Of a stretch of 64,000 nt of DNA, positions 13,601 to 26,382 are shown one piece after another. The notes below the pieces were generated by a model, which saw nothing but the letters and a program-made list of their open reading frames with translations, was not told the origin of the DNA and made no database searches. The position numbers and the translations under genes were made by a program. How positions within the stretch are numbered: the first letter of the stretch is position 1; each line of letters opens with the position of its first letter. Source of the stretch: Rotaria macrura (lineage: Eukaryota > Rotifera > Eurotatoria > Philodinida > Philodinidae); assembly GCA_900239685.1 (NCBI GenBank), contig OENT01000125.1, forward strand, positions 1 through 64,000. The letters are read 5' to 3'.

Positions 13601-15090
13601 AGATGACCTAGATTATTTGTTATCCTTTTTCATAAGTTTCAAAGAAAGCTAAACTTTGAAAATTTTCAGTCTTCTCTATTCATGTGTATTATTGTTGTGT
13701 CAGACAATCATTCAATTCATACCTCACTTTAAGCAAATCATGATGGACTCGTGCTTCTTTCTTCTTTCTTTCTTATTTGTTTTATCCGATGAAATGTGTT
13801 GATTACAGAATAAAAGTAATACTCTTGAGATTGGCACTCTTGGTACAAACAAACCTCAGTATAACGAGAAAAGTCTTACAAATGTCATCAGTGAATCGGC
13901 ACGCGTGTTAATTCGTTTTTTTTTCTACTAACATTGTTTATATAAAACAACCATTAGCATATTGGCGATTTGGTTTTTCGACTTATTAGTTTGAAAAAAA
14001 AAGAAATTGAAATACACACAAAAATCCAAGCATGAAGTCATAATAATTAATTTTGATTAACATGGATTTCACTTTTCGTTGATGAATGCATAGAACACAA
14101 AAATTTTTACTATATTTGAGCATACATTGGATGTTCTCGTGTTTTAATGCTGATGCCTGGAAGTAGAAGCCTTGTAATAAATTGATATATCTGTTGATAT
14201 CTAGTTTATTTCAGTTTGAAGAATGAAGTTTCAATGTTTAAGTGTGAGTAATTTCAAGTGAAGATCAAACTTCGATCATTCATCTCAAAATAAATGAAAG
14301 CATTTTCAAGAACAACGATGTCTAGTTAATTATTTAAATGTAACGATTGTATTTCTATTAAATGTTCATTGTATTACTGCTATCAATATTTATACATATA
14401 TATATATATATATTCACTGAATTGTTTATCATATTTAAATTTTTGAATAAAATATTTAATTAAAGTCACCGGTTCAAAAGATAGTAGAGATAGGCGACAA
14501 CGAAAAAGTTCTATTATGAACTTTGTTATTCTTTTTCATATTTATTAGAATTCATCTTGAGACATTGTTGATATTCGAAACATGGTTGTTAATTTCAATT
14601 TTCCGATCAATGCATCAAAAAATCGAAGATCGTCATATTTGATGAAGTCATCAAATATTATTGATGTATTATAAGTAACACAGAAAATCAAAGACACGAA
14701 AAAAAAACAGAAAAAAGCTTCAATTTGTTTGTGTTTTCTTTGCTTCTCTATCGTTACAATTTGCATGACACGAGCCGTCGCAGAACGTCAGAGCAGCATT
14801 CTTTATGTCTCTTTTTCTCTCTCTCTCTCTTTGCCTCTCTCTATTTCTATCCTTCCCTCCCCTTTTCTCATATTTACCTTTTTGCCTGATTGAATCCTTC
14901 TCATTGCTCGCGCATCGCTTTCCGATTGGTTATTTTGTCAAACATACTGCCACTTGAAATCGAATCGAAGTTGGTGTTGTTATTGAAGTATAATATAATA
15001 GTATGTGAAAGCAGAAAAAAAGAGAGCATACAACTTTTAGTCGAAAGTCATTCTATCACGCACAAAATTATTCTAAATTTACTCGGCATT
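10608..15090. other. Intergenic region between Hox3 and the NR2E gene
   Basis: The first few hundred bases are T/C-rich and probably hold the Hox3 3' UTR. A foldback element occupies 11166-11856. The remainder has no frame with recognisable protein similarity. A TA microsatellite lies at 14391-14414 and a CT-rich tract at 14805-14875, just upstream of the receptor gene, where a promoter or 5' UTR is likely. Confidence 0.6.
11166..11856. mobile_element. Foldback/MITE-like element with long terminal inverted repeats
   Basis: The left end CAGTATGTAAAATAATTCTT is mirrored by the right end, whose reverse complement reads CAGTATGTAAAATATTTCTT. Similarity between arms continues inward for about 300 bases (about 11166-11475 against 11550-11856), including blocks around TGATTCTAGTAGAGAAAATT, GGTCTCCAGAAAACCAA and ATAACTTTGTTTAGATTATA. 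The element is flanked by TATG on both sides (11162-11165 and 11857-11860), a candidate 4-bp target duplication. It has no coding capacity, so it would depend on an enzyme encoded elsewhere. It lies 0.56 kb downstream of the Hox3 stop codon. Confidence 0.8.
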
Positions 15091-17105
15091 ATGAGTGGAG
15101 GTAATTAGACATATCTAGTTTTGATTTTAATGATCGAACTTTCGTTTGTCTTCGTTTTTAATAAACAAGGTCGAATATTGTATAATGTTCCATGTTCAGT
15201 TTGCCATGACAATTCATCGGGCAAACACTACAGCGTTTATGCATGTGATGGGTATGTGAAATGACTAGTCTATTGCTTGTTTTTTGTTTCGAAGAAGTTA
15301 GTAATGTTGTTCTTGTAAGATGATGTTGTTAAACATCGCTATGTTGAGAGAAAATGAAATCGCTTGAAGACATTCTCACCTTTTCCTTTTTTTCAGAATA
15401 AAGATGTATGTACACACGTCTTGTTCATACATTAGTAGTAGGCACTTGTCGAGATTCATATAAGAAGTGTGTCGTACAATGACTGACTCGGCTCTTGAAA
15501 AATACTGTTCATACTTACTTGTTTTAAGAGTTGCAATTGGTAGCAAAAAAAAAACAAAACTAGACAATATTCCCTATGAGAATGTATATTCTAAGCTCTG
15601 AGCTGTTTCTTGACATCGTCGATTAACAAGTCAATATGTCTTTTCTTGATCGTAGGAGATCTGAGATTCAAATTTTTATCGGTGTTTGATATAGTTTTCA
15701 TTTGAAAGAATAGGATTGGTCATAATTGAAATATTAAAATCATATTGTCTATTTTAGTTGTGCTGGTTTTTTCAAACGATCAGTACGACGTAATCGTATA
15801 TATCATTGTAAAAATCGAAGTAAATGTGTTGTAGACAAATATCGAAGAAATCAATGTCGAGCTTGTCGCTATCGTTCGTAGTCATTCTTCTAAATGCTTT
15901 TCTCTCTTTTCTTGGTCAATATTTTTTTATTTATATAGGGCGATGTCTTGATGCAGGCATGAATAAAGATGGTGAGAGAATAGCAAGAATATTCTTACAG
16001 TCTAAAACTTTGTATTTCTGTTTCAAAACTAAATTTTAGCTGTTCAAAATGAACGAGGTCCTCGGCAAGCATTTCCAGATCGACACGTTCATATCACAGG
16101 CTCATATGGTGTTAAACCTGAAGTAAAAGTTTTCCATATTACTGTGAATGAATATTGAAATTTCTTAAAAACTCTTTAGCCATCATATGTTCCACTAGCA
16201 ACTCAATTACCTATGTCTGGCAGTCAATATCAATCAACACCAATATTTAAACTTGACTTGTATGTATATGAAATGGCTGCACGCATTCTTTTCTATATGG
16301 TTCATTGGTTACGTTCAATCAAAGAATTTCAAATGATTAATGTAAAAGATCAGGTTAACATTTATATTAATGCTTAACAATATTTCTAGGAACAAAAAAG
16401 AAAATTTCTAAAACAAAACCCCTACTTCTATTTTAAGATTGCTAGTCTTCTTCATTGTTGGCATGAATTATTTCTCTTAACTTTATGTGAATATAAATTT
16501 GATGTACCGTGGATGAATTTAATTCATTCAGGTAATACAAGTTTATTTTCATAATAAAAAACAAAATAAATCGAATTTTTCTTTGTGCCTGTAGCCAATC
16601 GCTCTAATGGAATCGGATTGAATGCAGATGGAAATGAAATAAAAAATTTATACTTAATGCAAGATACTTACAATCGTATTCAACATATGAATATTGATTG
16701 TGTTGAATATTTCCATTTGAAACTATTATTACTTTGCCGATGGAGTAAGTGTTCTAGTAGTAGACATGGATCGATGATTATTATTTTTAAAAATCGAGCA
16801 TTGAAAAAAATTAAACCTATTCATTCTATATTGTAGTTGATCCACACAATAATAATAGTAATAGTAATAATCACATGCATGGACATAATTTATTAGGTGA
16901 TCATTTGCGAGCATTAGAAACACATGTGCGTCGTACGTATCCACTTCAACTTCAACGATTTGAACAATTAAAATCTCTATTAACTAATTTACGTACGATA
17001 TCATCACCAGAAATACAAAATATCTTCTTTAAAAATATTCTTGGATATTGTTCGATTGAATTAATTCTACGAAATTTATACGAAACTATTAACATATCTT
17101 TGTGA
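15091..17105 (+). CDS. Tailless/PNR-type nuclear receptor (NR2E subfamily), nine coding exons
   Basis: Exons 15091-15100, 15170-15251, 15758-15873, 15939-15971, 16040-16122, 16180-16353, 16438-16531, 16595-16744 and 16837-17105 give 336 residues in frame. The first zinc finger starts at Cys12 (CSVC) and runs into [20 protein letters not shown], with the P-box CDGCAG. The second reads CKNRSKC, then [13 protein letters not shown]. The extension [12 protein letters not shown] is diagnostic of NR2E receptors (tailless, NR2E1, NR2E3). The ligand-binding domain keeps the family signature around [16 protein letters not shown] and ends [16 protein letters not shown], closely like NR2E1. A His/Asn-rich stretch begins the last exon. 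NR2E proteins are nuclear repressors in brain, eye and embryo patterning. The exon 3 donor (GTTCGT) is unusual but required by phase. The NR2E1 versus NR2E3 assignment is open. Confidence 0.88.
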
Positions 17106-20100
17106 ACATGTGATTTCAATATTATTTCGAACAGTAATTACACTATGAGCGAAATGTTTATTGTTTATTGTCTTCTTTCTTCTTTCTTTTCTTTTTGTAT
17201 CAATGTGTGTATTTCGATTGATTCATTTTGTGTTTATTATCTGTGTTTGTATGAGTGCATTTTTTGAATAATTCTTCTTAAAAATAATTATCATTCAAGG
17301 TTTGTTAGATAAAATGAGAAAATAAGCATGAAAATAAAATTTCAACTGTTTGGCGAAGTATGAGTATTAGATTCGAACAGATCTACCGTCTAAACCTATG
17401 TATGTTAACATATAAGATTCATCATCAGAATAAATAATTATTATATGCAGATATTGTATTTTCTATGGGTTTTCATTGATTCAACGATGGTATCATCGTT
17501 ATTCGTATTTCTATTCTCGATGTCTATGATGAACCCTTTAAAGTTTTCTGAATTATAGTGCGAAGCAAATAAAATCATCTTTTTCAAAAAAACACCTTGT
17601 ATAATCGTAATTCTTCATGGATTAATTTAGTTTTGTCGAATTCTTTTTGTTTATATTGCATGTAGAATAAGTATTTGACAAAACATTTCAACCTCACTAG
17701 ACGACTGTATGTGAGGTCAAATCGTTCTACTCCAATGTAAATTGATTAAGTCTGTCATTTTCTATAAATGTAACGAATGTTTTGAAAGAAAAATTTTCTT
17801 TTGAGCTTCATGAATTGATGATTGAAATTTGAAACCTGAGAGTCATTAACACAGATCGTATGTACAATTTCATCATTGTTAAAATAGTGAAAATATTTGA
17901 AAAGAATTCAATTTTAAATTCAACCGGCAATCTATGATACTACTGATAGTGAGTATGATTTCGAAAGATGTTTTCATGAAAACTAGATATCACGATTAAG
18001 TTACAGATGACGCTTTTAATTGAAAGACATAATTTTGTTTGTTCTTGCACGGTTCATATTAACGCATCTATTGTGTTTATCGAATCATACCTAGGATCGA
18101 ACAGATACTATGATCAAGATAGGGAAATGAGTGCGCATCCTGCAATGTAGACCGAAATGTATTTGAAATTCAGACTTATCGGATCGCAATTCTAATTTCA
18201 TAGGTGTCAGAGGAAGATAAATGTATTCAAAGTCGTTGCATGATTTTTCTGTGTATCAATTAGGTTAATTTCTTTTGAATTTCTATAACTGTTTAGATTT
18301 TCTTAGAATGCGTATTCGCCTTTTCCCCTGTCACTTAATAATCGTCTCGTGTTTAACCTGGGCGATCACAGAGAACTTTTTGACAAAAGTAAAGTTCCAC
18401 ATTTTGTCGCAATTATAGAAACTATATAGTCAGTCTTTTACGATCATTGCAAACGAAGTATTACACCAGACTTATTTTTTCTGGATAAATTAGAATCTCT
18501 AATAAGTCGGTACATTGTTCATGGTGCATGCCACACGGCTTAGCAATACAGACGAGGCGTGGATGATGATGAGACTGAGAGTATAGTGGTGTGAGGTAGA
18601 GTTGATTAAGTTCAAGAATTTCTAGATCAGAACCGAGTCGAATAGCAATTTTCAGACTCGGACGCGTAACCATCGGGTTGGGTCTAGGTAGGATCTGACG
18701 GGCTCTAATGTTAAGTTATGCATGTATTGACACATCATCATTGCAACTAATAAATCTTGTAGAAAAATAAATCCTAAAAATGTATGTTCTAGTAGTCCCT
18801 AGGTTCATATGGCAACAAATAAATCTATATGTCTTTCAATTAGAATAGTCAACGGTAATTTAATCGTGATGTTCAGCTTTCATGCAAACACATATCGAAA
18901 TCATCATTTCAATCAGTAGTGTCATAGGTCGTTGTCGGAGTTTAACAATGTCTGTGTTGATGACTCTCGGATTCTTTTATATTAGATCATGACTTCATGA
19001 AATTGATAAAAAAATATCATTCAATTTTGAGATTTTTTTGGTTTTGATAAAATAAGATTATTTGGATCTGAAAAACAATATTTTTCTGTAACATATCATC
19101 TCCTCTCAATAACAACTGAAAAGATAGTTTCATTTGTTGAGCATACCTATTGATTTAGTACTTAATTACTTATCAATCGAATTTAATAACTAATCAATAA
19201 TATATGAATTGGAATCATGACAAAAGTGCATATATTTCCAATGGAAATTTCTTTTTGTTACTTAACATTTCTAAAAGTAGAGAAGTATTATCTACACGAA
19301 TGCACATTATTTGTAGATGTGTCATAACCCAATATTTTGAACACAGGGCCTAAATGTGACGGATGAAATTGATGCATTGTAAGAGTATCCATGGTTTGTT
19401 TTCAGTCATATGTACATTAAAAGATTTTTGTAGAGTACATTATTCACTTGGGATATTCAATGGAAGAAGTGGAAATCTTCTTTTATCAATTGAGGTGAGA
19501 TTTTTATAGGAAAAACGACATTCAAATCATTTTCAGAAGAAGCACAGGCCAGCTTAGAGTACATCCATATCTAGATAGATCAATTATGATAACATCTGCT
19601 ATAATGTCTACGATCATTCAGAAAGATCAGTTTGCTCGTTGAGGAATTCATGAAGAAAATGCATCACAAAATATTGAAAATACTATTACCTGAATTCGAA
19701 TAGAGTCCATGCTTTTGGTCTCATGAAACTAGTCTTTTCATACTAGAATCTGTCATTTTTTGTTACTCTAAACAATAGAAGATTCTCTATCTTTCATTCG
19801 TTGTAAATAATATATGCACAGGAATCGATAAGATAACCATTTATTCTAGTTACCAATGAACAAGAAAAAGATTCATAGCAGACAATTCAAAGTAATAACT
19901 TCCAAAGAAAGTTCATTTTTTAAAATTCTATGAAAATAGAGAAAAATAATGGACTTATGATGGAATTTAAAACTTTCCATACAATTATCATAACCATCCA
20001 AAGATATAAATAGAAAAAAAGTGAATTCGTTTGTGGACAGAAGAACACAGTAAATATTAAACAACTCAGTAATGTCTGTTTTTGGAGAATTTCTATAGAA

Positions 20101-23100
20101 ATTCGATTGGGGACTATTACATGGTTTATAGTTGTATTTAGAAAACAATTCAAGTCTTTGTGTATTATCTAAGACACTACAACTAATAAAATTTCGAAGA
20201 ACAATATCAAACTAATCCGATCATATACTAGTATATTCAAATCTCACATGATATTCAATGCAATTCCAATACATATGGTAGCAGTTTTGAAGAAAAGAAA
20301 GCAAATGTTCACTTTAATCGAATGTACATAAGTGATGATAACGAACAGAAAATCATTATTTTCAACTGAGTACCGATTGAACAAATCAAGTGATATTTGC
20401 GAACTTTTTCCTTGTAAGCACACTGATTCTAATTTTTAACAGAAGAAAATTCTCTTGCATACTTTCACTCGTACTCACTGTGAATAATGTATAAATAGAA
20501 CTGAGCCACACAAATTAAAAACGTCTGAAAAAATCATCTCATAAAAAGCGAAGAACAAGAATTATCAGCCAAGGAATCTTACGCATTTCAGCTACTTAAT
20601 CTTAATCAAACTTCGATATAGTTTTCAAGTCGCTCGATATCTTTGCTTTCGTGAACTCTCTCTCTCTTCTATGGAAAATCCTCTAATTCTAACGATTAAC
20701 ATGATCATCGATATGTTTACAGTGTTGCGTGGTCAAATTAACAAGATGTTCTCCATTGAGCGAAAAAAAATGTGCTCGAAAATTCTAATAGCGAAAAGAA
20801 AACTGAGAAAGGTAATATAGCGAAAAAGTAACAAATTTTCATTAGCGAAAAGAACAGCTGCTGCGGAATTTAGGGAATTTTTTTCTTGATCAGATTCGAT
20901 CGATTGTTTATGTTTGACGGTGAATCATCATGCTATGATTGTAGCTCAAAACGCTGCAAATGTCCTTTGATTTTCTCATTCAAATATTTCATTTCTAAAT
21001 CTGTACTTTTTTAATATCATTTGATGTTCATGTATAGCATTTCTTTTCTTTTCTTAAATTTAATAAAACATTACGTTTCATTTAATTAAACTGAAGATTT
21101 CTCTATTTTACACTTGCTGTTTACCTAATGGGAAAAAATAAACTTCTTTACTTCTTCAGTACTTCTGTCTGCCTCAGCAATCAATTGAATTATTTCACTA
21201 TCTTCAGTTAATATCAATGATGCTCTAATTACACCATATATGATTAGTTCTGATTAAATAACACTGGAGATAAACAAATATAATAAAATCAGATAGAACA
21301 CCACAGCAATGAAAAAATACACGAAAAAACCTTTAGGTTTTTCAATAATGAATGCAGGGCATAAATGCGACATTATTACATTTTTCCATAGATCTCCGCT
21401 AAAGATTAACTATCAGCTGCTACTCAAAGAACCGTCGCCTCTCATATGTTATCCAATGAAGAGATCAAACTATAGATTGATGAAGAAAACACGAACACGA
21501 ACTTGATGATTGCTTAGTTTTGCTTCGCTCTCTCTTTCTGTATATATATATATATATATATTCTACCTGACATAGATGAGGAACTTTACGCCTTCACATT
21601 CAAAAGTAGATGTAAGCCCAAATGTGTGCAAATGGTATGAAACTTGCATAAAATGTAGGAACTATACTGAAGTAGCTGTTAAAAACTTTCAGTCCATTAT
21701 CATGATGCTTGTGGGAGAAATTGATCACACAAAGGTCAAAAATAACTCATTTGGCAACCCGAATTTCATGGTCAAAGTTTATGTTATATCTGTAATTTCT
21801 ATGTTGCTTGAAATAGCGTGTCAGGATGTAGGACATCGCATTATTCTTTTGTAAATTCTTATTTTTTAAGCGAAAACAAGAAATCATAATTTCACTGGCT
21901 TAAAAAAACCGTGAAAAATAGAGAAGGGGATTTCTATGGATGTTATCTTATATGATAATAAAAATAGTTAGTTTTAAATATCTTGACGTGATCTTTCAAA
22001 AAAAACGATCTGCCAGCGTAAGTCAAGAAGGATTAAAAAGGTCTTTTTATGTATATTGTCGCACATTTATTCATCATTGCTTACTTCATACTTTAGAACT
22101 TCTACAAGGAAATACTCCGCATGCATTCCAATTAAATCTTAGCTGTAATTGATTTCTGACAGGCCTCTAGACTCTGTATGTCACAATCTGTGGGAAGGTT
22201 GAGCGAAGGGTACACATTTCTACCGTATGTACTTCAATACTCCTTTCAGATCATGTTCCACGAAATTAAATGCATAGCATGATCCTGTTCAAAGTAATTT
22301 GCATACTGCATTCGATCTATGATGAAAGGAGAAAAAACGAAAAAAATTTTCGTCTTCTGTGTAAGAACAGCTTATTTTGCGAGTAGTTATGGATGAAACA
22401 AGTGCTAGAAGATTTTTGGAAAAAAAGAAGGCGCAGAACAAAATAATTTGTTGCTAATAAAAGGCCAGATCATGGGCTATGTTTGAATGGATTTATCTCA
22501 ATTTCGAAGCTTCTGACGAAAATTAACTGCTTCTTTTATGATAGGAGGTGTTGGAACCGCACTAACTGTTGTTACTTGTTTTGTCATCTATTCGTTTTGC
22601 CGATTGTCCCTCGCGCTGTGTTGTCGTTCTCTTATTATTTTGTTCTTCACGTTTGTTGGAAGTCATTATTATATAATTACTAGAAGAACATAACTAATTA
22701 CTTATTGAGTCGTAGTTGTATTTTTGTTAAGTCTTTGAATTGTGAAATTTTATTCTAATCTCAATGTTATAAATCTAAATCGTATGTCATTATATTAAAT
22801 TTATTCGCATCTCTAGTAATACGATTATCAACAGAAATATTTATTTATTCTATTGATACTGTTTATATGACATTGAGCTAGCCGCATATAAAAGCATCGC
22901 AGAGGGCCTTAAATTCAAACACAAATAGGTATCGAAAAAAAACAGTACTCAAAAGAAATCTACTCGTCATTGTTTATTTTTTACTAGAGAACGTCTGGAC
23001 AGACTGTTTTTCTAGTGGCAAAAGTGGCGAAGTCTACGTCTTTCCAAAATTGGTTTGAATTTTATTCAAATTACTTGCACTCTCTAAAGTTTTGTAAATT

Positions 23101-26100
23101 TACGTCAATTTTAATTAAAATTGAACATAACTTAGTATATGATAGCAGTTCTTCAATCTACTTTTTCCACTTTTAGCCTTTCAAATATTTTGAAAACTAT
23201 TTTTTTTCACCTAACACTATATACATAAACAATAAGTGTGCTGATTGTTAAGAGTTAAATCTATTGAGTTATCCAATAATTAACTCTCATAATTTATTGT
23301 TTGAAATGTTTTTCTTTTGACAAATATAGTTTAACAATCTTGTCAGCAAGTTCTGACACTAAATTATATATTTCATGGCACTTTCTTGTACCTCTCGGTA
23401 CTTCTCTACTTCTGATGTGCAGAAGTCTATTTTTTCCCACTTGTGTTTTCCTCTTCAGAATTCGAAAAAAAAACATTTTGGTGACACACTTTTCGCTAAA
23501 AAATCTTTCGTTCATCTGCCACTATATCAAACTAACTATCAATCAGGTCCTAATTTACTTCTACATTGTATAAAACAAACTTTGCACGACATACTCGAAC
23601 ACTGTTGAATAATAATAAATTTCTACTAGGAGTAAATTGTGTTCGTATTAAAATTATTATACGATAGTTAGAATATGTCCAGTCTATTGTATTATTAGCT
23701 CGATACAAAAAAAAGTTCAAAGATTGGTTTGTTTATTGTCGTTATTTAAGGCTTTGTTTTTAATGAAATTCTACTGGAAACTTCCATTTAATTATATCAG
23801 ATGACTATAATTCAATTACGATTATTCGGAACTATAGCCACTGTATTCTCAACTAACGTTTGTATAACAAATGAAAATTTGATTGAAGTTTTGTTTTGTG
23901 ACGCCACCCATATGAGAGCACCATTGAACGGCTTCTTCGCTCGCTATTGATCAAATCAATAGAAACAAACATTAAAATCTTGTGAATAAGCGTGTCGTTT
24001 TTGATCGATATCGTTCCATTAGATTTATTCAAATAATCAATTCTAGACGTTTTTAAGTAATACTCTTAAATCAGACTATTAAATATACATGAAACTTTGC
24101 GTGATACTAAAATAGAGAAATCCAATTATGCATACATGTCAATGCATTTCATGATATATTACATGGACTTCACACTAATGAACTGTTTCATTTAATTCAA
24201 TCAATCATTTCATACAGTCTAGAATTGAATCTTAAACATGGACAAATATTTGTGTTATCATCTAAAGATGGTAGGACGCATGTGGCGCAAATAAAAATAA
24301 TGAAACGAAAGCAAACTTTTCCAACTAAAGCCCAATCGAAAATTTAATAATAGAGAATACATAATAAGACTGCAAGTGTTAGTAGACATGATTCGAGCTG
24401 TTCAAGTTGATTATGAAGTTTCATAGAAACAATAACTTTGAGTACATTTGTATGCATTATCAAGATTATTACTGATTATATTTTCTGTCGACGTTTCTTA
24501 GCATTCGAACGAAACAGAGATTGGCCCACGGCAATGATAGAGTATGAAAATAAGTTTAATTAATTTTCGGCACGGCCAAGGGTTACGGAATTTCATTTTT
24601 TTAGATTGTAGTCTTTGTAATTTCTTTATAATACGAGCAAACTTTCGGAAATTTTCATTAGAAGTAGAGCTTGTTTAAATCTATCACCAGTAAAAATTTC
24701 ATATATTTCTCTTCAACTGCAGCAGAGTTATCCCAAAAATAGTAACGGTTACAGAATTTCAAAAAACTTTAATCTATTTTAGAGCAATCAAGAGTAGATC
24801 ATTTTTAAATGACCCAAAAAGAGCGAAGAATTCAAATGAATATTGCATTCAAAAGTTTTGGAGCTGCTAACAACCTGTTAGAAGATCAGGTCGCTTCTGA
24901 TCCATTTTTCTTTCATCAAATAAAGAAGCTTAAAATATCGCTCGTTACGGAGTTTCATTTTTTTTACGGAATTTCATATTTTCTTTAATTTATACAGAGG
25001 AAAGTTTCATAGCTTACTATTGCAAACTGTGAAAATAAAACTGGTCTTTTTTCTGATACATGAATACCATAAAAGCAGTCTTATCTTTTCATTATATTAG
25101 TTTTATTCTTACAATAAAATCTCATAAAACTCTCCGACTATTTTTTAGACAAAAATAAAATATAAAAACGTAAAAGAATTAAACGTTTTGGATGAAATTC
25201 GTCAACAGAATTTTATTACAATATGTGTGGGGAGAAAAATCGGGGTTTATATCACTCCTCTCATAGTTTACAACAAGTTTGAGAAACTGTTGATAGCATA
25301 CTTTCGATTTTCGGAACGTTCTCTATCGCTTTCCAATTTTAAACCTTCCCCAGACGAAAGCGTTGATGCTTGGCCATGCCCTTTTGTAGATAATGTTTTA
25401 GATTGGCATTATTTTTATTGATGATGGATGAAAAACGTTTTCGAAACGTAATCTTACATGTTCTTTAGGTCAGAACTAGTAGAATATTCTCAAGCTTAAT
25501 GTAGGATTCCACATAGTTCAAGTAATAAATTGATTCAAAATATTTACATTTATCAGTGTAAATGTTTAAAATTTTGCTTTTTCTCTTCTTAACACTTGTT
25601 CAATTATTGATCCATTAGATCGTTTCAATGGCATTTATGATTTACAAACTCAAATATTGATTTTGATTATATGCTTGAAATACAAGACGTTTTGCCAATT
25701 CAAACATTCATAAACCATCTTATTGTATTCATCATCTGCTGTCTCAATAGATTTGTCATGTTCAATAGATTTATACAAAACGAAATTTAAGAATTCAAAT
25801 AAGTATACCAATGAAATTTTATTCATATGACATCCAAAGTACCTAATAGCCGAGAAATAGAAAATCTCAATATGTTAATAATCTGTCAAAACATATAACT
25901 ACAATAGGCTATTCGTCAGCGTGAATTAGAATTACCCATGAGTTTATTTATAGTTCTAGCGTTCTTAAAATCAAAGTGTTGCTTTTTTCGTCTTGATTTT
26001 AGTATCCGACAGTTTCATGCGTATGAATTTTCCTCCATACAACTATTATTGTAAACTACGAACAAGAAATAATGTGTTTTGCTTTATTTCAGCCAATATT

Positions 26101-26382
26101 AACTTCTATGCAAGCTAAGACATTTTTCATATCTATGTTTCTTTGGACATTCAATATCTTGAAAGTAGTTCGATTGAGAAAAAGAATCTTACTTTACAAA
26201 ATAATCCAATACAATGAGAACAAAAACTCTGTCTTGATTTGTTTATTTTTGAAATCTTTGTGTTTTACAATATAAATAAAACACATTGTTCAACAAAAGA
26301 ATCAAATCAATAAGTAGAATATGATTTTTCTTTGTAATTTTTGTGTAACTAAGAATATTAGCAAACTATATAAGTTACTATG
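17106..26382. other. Long region with no supported gene
   Basis: More than 9 kb of AT-rich sequence. Frames of 60-92 codons occur on both strands (for example 21576-21854 and 19873-20148), but none shows a domain, convincing composition or flanking splice sites, so they are treated as chance. Repeated fragments of the type TTACGGAATTTCATTTTTTT appear at about 24590-24980, probably remnants of a degraded repeat. Short recurring TAGCGAAAA units occur around 20758-20850. Distal regulatory DNA for the receptor gene would fit but is not demonstrated. Confidence 0.55.
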
